From: Paracamarosporium sp. OC-R06-R3
Taxonomy: Eukaryota > Ascomycota > Dothideomycetes > Pleosporales > Didymosphaeriaceae
Length of the DNA stretch: 38,409 bases
NCBI GenBank assembly: GCA_019828545.1
Contig: JACVRA010000284.1
Location: forward strand, 1-38,409
Reading direction: 5' to 3'
Positions 30,292-38,409 of this stretch are shown here, one piece after another. Below the pieces are notes generated by a model. It saw only the letters and a list, made by a program, of their open reading frames with translations. It was not told the DNA's origin and ran no database searches. Each line of letters opens with the position of its first letter. Within the stretch, counting starts at the first letter, position 1. The position numbers and the translations under genes are program-made.

Positions 30292-31170
30292 TCAAACCTT
30301 TGCTGGCTTGCAATCCGTTAGCCAGATCCAAAGTTCACTTAGTGCATCCTCGTCATGCTGCTGCGATGAAGTTTTCCACTGTGACTTACCTGCCATAATG
30401 AGACGATCGTCAAAGGGCCGACAAGAGCCTATATCTACTAGAACCCATGTATCGTCTACACCAACCATAATGTTGCTTGCCTTTAAGTCGTTGCAGGTAA
30501 GCCCGAGAGAATAGAGGTGCATTACTCCAGACTTAAGTCCATCAAAGCCTAACTCCAAGTTGACATTACTGCCACTACGCACATGTTCTTCTAGTGTGCA
30601 AGGGTAACGTTCTAAAACCAGGCCAACAATACGATCTCGATAGACCTGGCAACCGTAATATTGAATAAGATTAGGGTGGGGTTTACGCACTATCCGCTCT
30701 AGCATCTCAGCTTTTTGTAGAAGTGACTCTGCTATCTTCTCCGATCCTCTAAGTTCGTCATAAAATGTAAGTGCAGGCCCTTTGATGAAGAATCCGTTGT
30801 CTATCGTTGTAAATCTCGTTATATGCGGCGGCGCTTCTGGATATACATCCTGATCAGCAATCGGCTTCAAGCTCTCATTGATAACTTCAAGAGTAAGCTT
30901 CTTTATCGATGATCGGCTGCAATTGACGGTATGTTCCTTGGTGATGAAGGAGAATGTAGAGTATAAAAACACCGGATTGCCATCGTCATCGGTCGTGTTA
31001 TGATTGCAAAGCGTCCGCAAATCTCCAAGTGACTTTACAAGGAGAGCGTTGACTCGACAGGTAGGCCAGGTTATTCCAGCCGCAGTAAGCCGTCTACCAG
31101 CCATCGATGCCTCGGGTGAGTCAAGGCACGGATATCTTTGCATAAATCCAATGACGACGAGGACGACCAC
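30292..31170 (-). CDS. Divergent protein-kinase-like protein
   Basis: A single 292-codon frame ending LSELWIWLTDCKPAKV. Residues from about 112 onward match a fungal family of atypical kinases: PPHITRFTTIDNGFFIKGPA (beta-3 lysine near residue 129), LLQKAEMLERIVRKPHPNLI (helix-C glutamate), QYYGCQVYRDRIVGLVLERY (hinge), LYSLGLTCNDLKASNIMVGV (catalytic loop with CND instead of HRD near 225) and WVLVDIGSCRPF (DIG instead of DFG near 245). The loop aspartate and asparagine are kept, so ATP binding and even catalysis are possible. It is short after DIG, ending at QQHDEDALSELWIWL as family members do. The first about 100 residues have no clear match, so the start may be downstream of 31170 or in an upstream exon. 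It may be an intact gene or early pseudogene. Confidence 0.6.
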   Translation of the reverse strand: MVVLVVIGFMQRYPCLDSPEASMAGRRLTAAGITWPTCRVNALLVKSLGDLRTLCNHNTTDDDGNPVFLYSTFSFITKEHTVNCSRSSIKKLTLEVINESLKPIADQDVYPEAPPHITRFTTIDNGFFIKGPALTFYDELRGSEKIAESLLQKAEMLERIVRKPHPNLIQYYGCQVYRDRIVGLVLERYPCTLEEHVRSGSNVNLELGFDGLKSGVMHLYSLGLTCNDLKASNIMVGVDDTWVLVDIGSCRPFDDRLIMAGKSQWKTSSQQHDEDALSELWIWLTDCKPAKV

Positions 31171-31317
31171 GGCTGTGATTGTACCCTCGCGATGGCGCGT
31201 AAGCGGGAACGCTCCTCGTTAGCCAAGTGGCATAGTTAAACATTGAATACAACATCTAAACAGCGGCTCAAGCGCGCTGCATACTCGATAAAGAAATAAA
31301 GGTCTTTCTCTTGCAGC

Positions 31318-31497
31318 CATCCGCTCTGTAGCAGCTACGAAAGCAGTGAGGAGAGTAGCGGTCATACAGCGCCACCCGAACCTGTAGAAGTTGATGGAGA
31401 TCCCGAATACCAAGTCAGATGGACTGGCTACGACGACTTAACCTGGGAACCAGCATACGAGTTTGCTTCCACTGCTGTGGCAGAAAAACCGAGCTAA
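31318..31497 (+). pseudogene. Chromodomain remnant
   Basis: A 60-codon open stretch ending in TAA contains EPVEVDGDPEYQVRWTGYDD followed by LTWEP, the chromodomain consensus YxVxWxGY...TWEP. A pyrimidine-rich TTTCTCTTGCAG lies directly upstream (31304-31315), so it may have been a terminal exon. No upstream ATG-bearing exon was found. Candidates are the integrase C-terminus of a Ty3/gypsy chromovirus-type retrotransposon or a small host chromodomain gene. No reverse transcriptase or integrase core is next to it. Confidence 0.55.
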
Positions 31498-32423
31498 TCG
31501 GACCCGAACCGGTCCGCCCAGAGCTATAATTGAAAAGGTATCTGGGATACCTGCAAGGGGTACTGTCAGTATGTGACAACCGATCATCGCGTGACTAGAC
31601 GAAGTTGGATTGGACGGTGATAGCGGGGCACCGTGTGGATACCAGCTAGCACCAAATCTGCACTAGCGCTAGGGCATCCGTCAACTCAACACCTACGTTC
31701 TGCTGCGCTCTACACACTCTACACCTCCAAATTATACGCCTATCGACCGGTATATATTATCAAAGGTTATCGTCATCTCAAGACCTCTTATGGGGCGCAG
31801 TAGCGCTTGCGCTTACCTTCATTTCACTGCCCTGCGCTCGTAATGCCCTCACGCTCGACATCCCGCACTTGACGCCCCGCTCGCTCTTGTAACACCCTCA
31901 CGCCCAACGTCCTCGCGCTGAACGACCCACCCTCGTAGCACCCTCAATTTTAACGCCACAGTACGCAACCTTAAATCTTCTAAAACTGTACACCGTATTC
32001 TTTATTGGCGATGCACGCGAAGCCTTTGGTGGTGGACGGCATAAACAAATATGGGGAAGATTGCAGATGGTATTGTGATAGGGACGATGGGAGGTGGGCT
32101 GGAATTACGACGTTGGTACCGCTAAACGAGATACGATTTATTAGCCGTGTTTCGTACTTGGGAATGCATTCGCGGACGTTATCAAGGAATCAATAATGTT
32201 GTGAAAGTTCTTCTGCGGCACAGTGTCATGTGTAAATACTTACCCATGTGATGGCGTGTTTTTGTCATGTAACACCGCATTTTCGCGTCAAGGTGCCCCC
32301 GCCACCGGTCGCGGACCTCTCCTCCTACACTCCAAAGAATGCACTGTGTTCAGCAGCCCACCTGATGAGCCTACAGCTCGTAATCGTTATACACTGCTAG
32401 CCGGGACATTACACCTCGCATCT
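31498..32423. other. Spacer with imperfect CCCTCACGC-type repeats; promoter of the Zn2Cys6 gene
   Basis: At 31818-31945 a block of roughly three decayed units shares CTCGTAA(T/C)(G/A)CCCTCACGC-like words. The rest is ordinary sequence with a 63-codon ORF at 32005 that I do not support. The frame of the downstream gene is open back to 32223, but the natural-looking start is at 32424. Confidence 0.45.
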
Positions 32424-34463
32424 ATGGCCGCTTATCTACACCACGCAGGCGTTTCCGCCCCCTACGCCTACGACTACCATCCGCCTGGCGACTACAAAGG
32501 CCCGTACGGTGATGACCTGCCAACATCGCGTCGGACCTATCCAGGATGGGGTACAGGCTTCAACGAGAGCACTATTGCTCCGCGACCAGTGTCTTACAGC
32601 GGGGCTGGTGTTCAACAGCCCATACTGCACGCCAACTCCCAGCCGTTTCGCCCGTGGGAAAACGCCTCTGCTCTTCCTCTGAGCAGCCCTGCCCAACACT
32701 ATGAACCCCAGGTAATTGCGGCCTCCGGTTCCCTATATGGTCCTGTATTACACTATGACCATTCAGTCATGCATGCACCCGCAGCTGTTACTTCGACCCC
32801 AGGATCACGTTTGGACCTGTCTTCAGTAACTTCACAGCATGCTTTTGCCCACGCTGGCCATCCTCAACCAAATGTTACGCTGGCTAGCACAAGGCCATTA
32901 CCAGATACAAGCCGGGCTATGATCAACGCTGGTACCGGCGTTCCGATACTGCCTGTCTACGACGCGCAGAAGCCAGACGCAGCCACTCTTGTCGGCCCTG
33001 CTTCGAAGCATTACCCACCTGCACCCCGCATCGTCCCAAGTTCTGCGCCAGAAAAGGATACTCGCGTTCGCAGAAAAAAATCGCAGCAACAGAAAAATGT
33101 AGTAGCAAAAGTTCCTACGGCATTCATCCCGAGGCAGAAGAAGGAAAAAGTATCGAGGAGGAATGGGCCTCTGAGCGAGGAGTCTCGTGGGAAGGCTAAG
33201 ATAATGCGTGAGAAAGGAGCCTGTGTCCGTTGCAGGTTCTACAAGAGGAGTGTATGAAATCCTCACTTTTCTCTAGATCTTACAACTAACGCCGTCCCAG
33301 TGCGATGATGGGGACCCTTGTCGGACATGTTACAAGCTCAGTACAAGCGTTATACCCTGCTCCAGGTTCCATCTCAGAGATGTTATTGTAGGCCGTCATT
33401 GTACGTGTAACTTAATCTTCAAAAGTCTAAGACACTAACGCTACATAGGCGATCCCCGGTTCAACCAGGAAGAGTGCAAATTCCTAAGATACAAGTGGAT
33501 ATCCAAAAAGGCTACCAGCGCTGTAGACATTCTCTGGAACCTTCCAGGAACTGGTCCCGTTCACATTCAACCTATGCACATGACGACTGGGATTTATTGG
33601 CTAGTAAAACCTCTTTCGCAGTCGTATGCTGTTCGCAACACACCAATGCTAGTCTCTTCGATAGAGCAATACAACATTCAATTGCAACCGGTTGTTGAAC
33701 GATGGGTCTACAAGCAGGTTCAACATGACCAGATAACAACCCTTACTTACCAAGAAGTCTTCCGCCTTCGATCTACCGGTCCAGGCGATCTCCTCAACCA
33801 ATGCATGAAGGTTATATGTCTCTCGATCTTGTCGGACGGTTACGGCACTACTTCGTCAATGAAACCGCTGTCAGGAGCCATCAGCGAACAAATCGAAGTC
33901 GCTCTCTTGAAAATCCTACAGAAGCTGGAGACAACCTGGTGTAGGGCGTTTGAGGGGAGGATATACATGGCGAAGATCAAGCCATGGTACGAGCTTTTTC
34001 TTGCTCTGTATGTCATCATTTGGAACCTGGAATACCTCTATCATGGCGCAGAGACTCATATTGAGTCAGCAAATGCATCGGTAAGCGAATCGACAAGGTT
34101 GGTGTTATATGACTGACGCAATAGGCCTTTGACAACCATGGAAACGATGTTGCGATTCGCCACATGGAGAAGTACAAGCATTCTTTCGAAGTTCTCCTAG
34201 TGTACTGGGACGCTATACTACGCGGTTATACTCCGTTTCAATTAGCGCGAGAGAACCCAGAAGAGCTGCGTCACAATGGCCATGTGGATGAGAAAGGATT
34301 TCAGTATGTGTTGAAAGTGGTTAAGATTGTTGACCAGATAAAAGGAGTTGGTCCGCGAACGGGCTTTCAGCGCGGTGCTAACCTGGGCTATGGCCTTCAT
34401 TTCACATACAACTCTTTGTCCAGTGAATGGTTCCGGCGATTCCTAGAAGCAGCAGGTGCTTAG
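32424..34463 (+). CDS. Zn2Cys6 (fungal binuclear cluster) transcription factor, four exons
   Basis: Exons 32424-33251, 33301-33400, 33449-34080 and 34125-34463 join in phase to 632 residues. Introns have GTATGA, GTACGT and GTAAGC donors with ACTAAC, ACTAAC and CTGAC branch sites. The zinc cluster starts near residue 266: CVRCRFYKRS|CDDGDPCRTC then YKLSTSVIPC, giving C-x2-C-x6-C-x5-C-x2-C-x9-C. The bar marks the first intron, so the cluster is complete only after splicing. It follows a basic segment (VRRKKSQQQK, RQKKEKVSRRNG) likely to act in nuclear import and DNA contact. The N-terminal 200 residues are Y/P/H/S-rich and may be an activation region. The C-terminal part (LLNQCMKVICLSILSDGYGT and the helices after it) is probably the regulatory domain. 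The start at 32424 (MAAYLHHAGVSAPYAYDYHP) is chosen over 32223. Target genes unknown. Confidence 0.82.
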
Positions 34464-35155
34464 TGTTACGGGCAGGACTGACAACATACACGCTGGACCG
34501 TTGGAATCCTGGTCCAGCCGGATTGTTTGCTCTAATCTTGTTATCGCGACGCTTTGGTGCGGATTTCCAGGGGGGCATCACGTATTGTATTTATTTTTTA
34601 CACTTTTTGTCTTCAGGCGTATGGCGGATTTTTTGAGAAAAACAAAGAGAAATCCAGATAAGAAAAGCAAAATCTAGATACACGATCAGTAATGAGCACA
34701 ACAATATCTCTTACACGTCTTGGTTCACATCAATGCTTGATTTTGGATGCTTGACTTACACAAGTACGCAAACCGCGCACTTCGATGCCAATCGGCAAGC
34801 AGCCCTGATTCAGGGACTCAAGAATGTGCTCACCTTGCGACTATTTAGAAGCTACTTCTAACCCTTGCGATAGCACTACGACGCGTGCGAGACAGCCGCG
34901 GATTCTCACTTTTTGCTTTGTGAGCGGACAGTAAGATGTAAATGACAGCACGAAAATAGACTCGAAAAATCGAAGCAAAAAAGACTCGAGTGGATCCAGC
35001 CTTGCCTCACTCTCTTCCTTGTCTGACCCCACCGATATCGACCGCTCGTAAAGATTACGTGCAATGCATCAAAATTGGTACCGTCCGTGGTTTGCAGACG
35101 GCTATGAAGGTCTTCGAAGCCATCATCTGCCTGGTTTACCACACTTCCCCTAACC
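34464..35155. other. Spacer between convergent genes
   Basis: About 690 bp holding the 3' flanks of the Zn2Cys6 gene (plus) and the next gene (minus). AT-rich patches, no supported ORF. Confidence 0.45.
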
Positions 35156-36560
35156 CTACTCTTCAAGCGCATACATAGCCCTCCACAGGACGCCTACTTT
35201 TTGTACAATTTCATCTTTGAAACGGCCCGCCCCCCACGCCAATATTCGATCCAGGGATCTAATCAACAATTCTGCATGACCTGGCAGTGTGGTACGCACC
35301 GACTGGAGACAGGACATGTGATACTCATTGTTGAGCTGGCAGTGCACCCATAGTTCATGTGTGGGGCCTTCAGTTACCACGGAAAAGACATTAGGGGGAA
35401 AAGTCTCAGCGTGAATATCGGGATCCGCGGCGGAAGCAGTACGGTCGTTAAGATTGTTAAGAATATTGAGAGCGCATGCGCCGGCCACAGAAGCCTGGTT
35501 CTGCGCGTGCATAAGATTACTGCCCGTGTCTAAGCCTTCAGTTTCTACTATCAGAAACGGGAACCGCAGCCCGTGTGGCACCTGATGTGGATCGCTGAAA
35601 AATGGCCGGGAATTGTTTGGATCAAACTCGAGAATGAGGAGAAGGTCCTGCGAGAGGTCAAGAGCACTTTGGATAGCGTTTGATGAGAGACCAACGGTGA
35701 CGTCAGGTCTAGGCGTTGAAAGTTGCCATTTGTCATCTACTGAGCAGTCGGTTGTGGTTGCGGTTACGGAGACGGCACTGCTGGACGAGGGATCGTTATT
35801 CGAGAGTGTAGCAACGGGTGTTCGGAGTGCGGACGGGTTTGCTGGCGGTGGTTGTAAGGAAGCCCACGTGGAAATGAGGTCATTGAGTCGTGGCACGATA
35901 GGTTTGAAATGTTTGTTCCATGCTTTATTGTGTCAGATAACGGTAGTAACACTGGTCAGCGATCGACTCACGCTTCTCAGATATACTCCATTTCAGCACG
36001 GGCGACCAGCGCTTGCTAAGCGGACCTAAAAGGCCTGAAAAGATGTAGCGCCACTCTACCTCACCTACGCAGTCACAGGCCAGCAACTGACAATCCGCTC
36101 TGTAATCCTTGGCGAGCCTGGTCAATGTGTCATCGTCTCTTTCGTGTCTGCCTGCGCTCGTTGTGGTATTCAAAATACGTTCGACATGACTGGCGATGCG
36201 TGCGGGCAATTCGGGATCGCGTTCGACGAATACGTGAGCCATCATCATAGTCCCATGGCGGTATTCTGGGGTTGCGCAGCGCGGCTGCTTCTCGGCGGGA
36301 CTCGACGTCCGCGATCGCGTCATAGCCCGTTGGTGGTGTAGTGGAGCAGGCTCCATCTTCTCGCTGTGAGTGAGAGAGCTGACCCAACGAGTGATAGATG
36401 CTCTGTCTTCAGACGGCAACGTCTCGAGGGTAGAGAGGGCTTCGCATGTAAGGGTTTGCAAAGCGGGCTCGCTCTGAAGGTGATGAAGATGGCTTTTGCG
36501 GCGTTTCGTCGCTGGAGTGAGCGCGGGCTCTGCGTCGTCACTAGAAAATGCGCGCTTCAT
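35156..36560 (-). CDS. Accessory fungal protein with a PD-(D/E)XK-like domain, two exons
   Basis: Exon 1 is 36560-35972 and exon 2 is 35922-35156. The intron has GTGAGT, a CTGAC branch and AAAG, and the join SEK|PWNKHF is in phase, giving 451 residues. The N-terminus carries KRRKSHLHH, a likely nuclear signal. The C-terminal half matches a widespread family of fungal hypothetical proteins whose members read (W)RLTTPRPDITVGL ... FPLLVVEGK ... QNQA. Here these appear as WQLSTPRPDVTVGLSSNAIQ (Asp270), RFPFLIVETEG (Glu323, with Glu325 where the lysine is expected) and HAQNQASVAGACALNILNNL (Gln337/339). The order D...ExK...Q suggests a restriction-endonuclease-like fold, here with the lysine lost. 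That reading is inference from motif order. It ends RAMYALEE. Confidence 0.75.
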
Positions 36561-36929
36561 AAGCGTTGTTGGTAGAAAAATTATCTGGAGAGTTGATTTT
36601 TACTACAATTCGCGTACGCCTTGGTACAAAAAGTAATACAGAAAAAGTGACTCCCCTGGGAATAGAAGAATCATATCTTGATGACCGGTAGCGGTGTTGG
36701 TAGAAGAATTCATGGGCGGTAGCGTTGTCTTTGTTATGTCTCTTGAGCAGCAGCCACCCTTTTGGTTGCTAAGTCAGTCAAAGGCGCCAGTCGCTATTGT
36801 GACGGCCTGGTGCACTGGCAGGTCACATGATCTCGCGTTCAGACGTAACTACGCGCTCAGGCGCGACTACCTTGTACGACGTTGCTACCCGGAGCGGAAC
36901 ATTATTCCGCCTAGCAACTGCGTATAAAA
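36561..36929. promoter_or_regulatory. Promoter side of the nuclease-like gene
   Basis: Flank upstream of the minus-strand start at 36560. It includes a direct repeat of GTTGGTAGAA at 36566-36575 and 36694-36703. A 77-codon ORF at 36694 is not supported. Confidence 0.35.
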
Positions 36930-38340
36930 GTAAGCACACCCTTTGTACCTATTATCTCCTTATCTTAGTATAGCTAAAATAGAGCCAACCTACCTCATCT
37001 ACTTCTTTCAATATAAGAGACTAAGCTTATCTTCACATTACACTAAGATCACCAACTCAGCTGGAGGACGGCGACATAATATTAGGCCAAACCACTCAAT
37101 CTACCAGCGCACACGACTTAACAACGGCCACCCTAGGAAATCTATTATACGACTACGCTAAGCCGTTAGTTCATCACAGGATACAATCACCCGCACTCTC
37201 TGCTAGCAGAGCTAAAGAGAGGGTCTAGATACTACTAAGCAACGCACTACTTAAAGGGAGTTGAAGGACGAACACCTGTCCATTAGACGTACCTAAGTAT
37301 AGGCAACTAACCGCTTACGCGAAGAGGGCTACAAAAGCCCTAGCCTCTACAAGAGAGGAATCTACCCCTACTTACTAACTACCTTAAGTACTACTAGCTC
37401 ATCTTCTCCCTACTAGAGAATCAACCTTGGCTGCTTTGCCTATAGCCAACATACACTATGGCACCAACACACCCGTTTGTAGCGTCGGCACTTAAGAGAG
37501 AAATGCTAGGCAATGTATATAACCTAACTAAGTCCTTTACCTACCCTAAGGACTAAATCTAGAGCTACGGCTCTATTACTAAGGAAAACCACAATCAGGA
37601 TGCCTCCGTAAAGCTGGCCTGCCTCTAGTAAGGCATAGATAAAGAACTTCTATAAGTACTTTAGCTGTCTACTCTTGCTGGCGACGACTTAATTACGGCT
37701 ATACTAGAGGCCGTCCTTAAGCATTTCCAGAAGGACCCATTAGCAATTACTACAAAGCTAGTTAGCCAACTACTTCTCTGCAAAGTAGAGCGTTAATAGA
37801 TTTATATATACTATTAGATTACTACCAACGCCCTAGCCAAAGGCAAGGAGCTGCAGTAGGCCCTTACACAGAAGCAGCAAAAAGCCAAAATAGCCTAGGA
37901 GGAACTACGCACGCTCAAAGCCCTAGCTATTAACAAGAAGCCACTAATAACTTAACGTTATACTATATACTTCTAAGTCCTACCGTCTACGCTATAGAAT
38001 TAGGATAGCTTTAATCCAACTAGCCCTCTAAGTTTAGAATTAGGTAAGCTTAATAACTTACGTCTTTTATACTAGTTACTTTTTAGACCTACTACTATTA
38101 CCTTAGGTACTTAACTTACTAACTAGTATTCTATTAAGTTCCTAGATCCTCTGTTACTCTTAGATGACAAGACTACCACTACATTTAACTATTAAAGAGC
38201 GTATATAGAGAATAAACTATAATTAAATAGTAACTAGTTTATTAAAAGTAATATATAGGATACCTAGGAGCGTATTACCGTATATATAACTACCTATACG
38301 GAGAACCCGGCTTAAGACTAGCTTAAAACTAGGCTGGCGA
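36930..38340. repeat. RIP-mutated repetitive DNA (degenerate transposable element)
   Basis: About 1.4 kb without genes and dominated by CTA, TAG, TTA and TAA words. In 38041-38100 I count 14 TpA, 3 ApT, no CpA and no TpG, the dinucleotide pattern left by repeat-induced point mutation. A plus-strand frame around 37690-37950 still reads like protein (for example KHFQKDPLAITTKLVSQLLL) but is broken by several TAG and TAA codons. Element class not determined. Confidence 0.75.
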
Positions 38341-38409
38341 ATGGGTAGGGGTTGGGTCAGGGTAGGGGTCTTACGTAAGGTGTAACGAGGCTTGGGACTC
38401 ACTGATCAT
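38340..38409 (+). other. G-rich end of the window
   Basis: Contains GGGTAGGGG, TTGGGTCAGGG and TAGGGG words, then the palindrome CTTACGTAAG. It resembles degenerate TTAGGG-type sequence, but perfect tandem telomere units are absent. Confidence 0.3.

Noticed and set aside
30370..30410. GTAAGT inside the kinase-like ORF suggesting an intron
   Set aside because: The nearest AG gives an intron of about 29 nt, too short, and the unspliced frame keeps the family segment QQHDEDAL.
38340..38380. Telomere repeat at the window end
   Set aside because: Words such as GGGTAGGGG are irregular, no tandem TTAGGG units exist, and the sequence continues into non-repetitive DNA.
1..38409. UAG reassigned to a sense codon genome-wide
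   Set aside because: The Sur7-type gene and the Zn2Cys6 gene end at TAG in the expected place, so TAG works as a stop here.
1..38409. tRNA, rRNA, CRISPR or bacterial-type operon
   Set aside because: I looked for tRNA T-loop words (GGTTCRANNCC and its complement), regular spaced repeats and Shine-Dalgarno-led gene runs. No convincing case was found, and the spliced genes show the DNA is fungal.

Overview
The window is nuclear DNA of a filamentous ascomycete (Pezizomycotina). The gene style suggests Dothideomycetes, perhaps Pleosporales, but that placement is inference. Short introns of about 46-97 nt with GT donors, CTRAY-type branch sites and AG acceptors fit this, as do the housekeeping orthologues (ATP synthase delta subunit, Sur7-type membrane protein, PNG1, UTP4, CSC1-type channel). 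Accessory families and decayed repeats typical of ascomycete genomes are also present.

Layout. Positions 1-820 hold the 5' end of a pogo-type DDE transposase running off the window edge and an N-lobe-only kinase fragment. Positions 1280-7570 (minus) hold two very large disordered ORFs. They lie in one reading frame and are separated by a single TAG codon, so they are probably one gene of about 2,096 codons. Positions 7923-10618 (minus) are a core block: ATP16, rebuilt from five exons including a 23-nt exon, and a four-helix Sur7/PalI protein. Positions 10619-13719 are gene-poor, with CA-rich repeats, a diverged pair of homologous fragments and one small candidate ORF. Positions 13720-15412 (plus) encode a two-exon accessory protein whose C-terminal half resembles a PD-(D/E)XK nuclease fold. 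Positions 15413-17832 are simple repeats. Positions 17833-27372 are a second core block: PNG1 and UTP4 (minus) and a six-exon CSC1/OSCA-type channel (plus), with UTP4 and the channel diverging from a shared promoter.

From about 27.4 kb to the end the character changes to an accessory, decaying compartment. It holds a frameshifted coiled-coil relic, a kinase pseudogene with TGG apparently changed to TAG, a divergent kinase-like ORF, a chromodomain remnant, an intact four-exon Zn2Cys6 regulator and a second PD-(D/E)XK-like accessory gene. The last 1.4 kb has the TpA-rich, CpA/TpG-poor signature of repeat-induced point mutation (RIP).

The core genes are unlinked housekeeping functions (mitochondrial ATP synthesis, plasma-membrane organisation, glycoprotein degradation, rRNA processing, osmosensing) and form no pathway. 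No CRISPR array, operon, tRNA or rRNA was seen. The most unusual signals are in-frame TAG codons at three places and the two nuclease-like accessory proteins with substituted motif residues.
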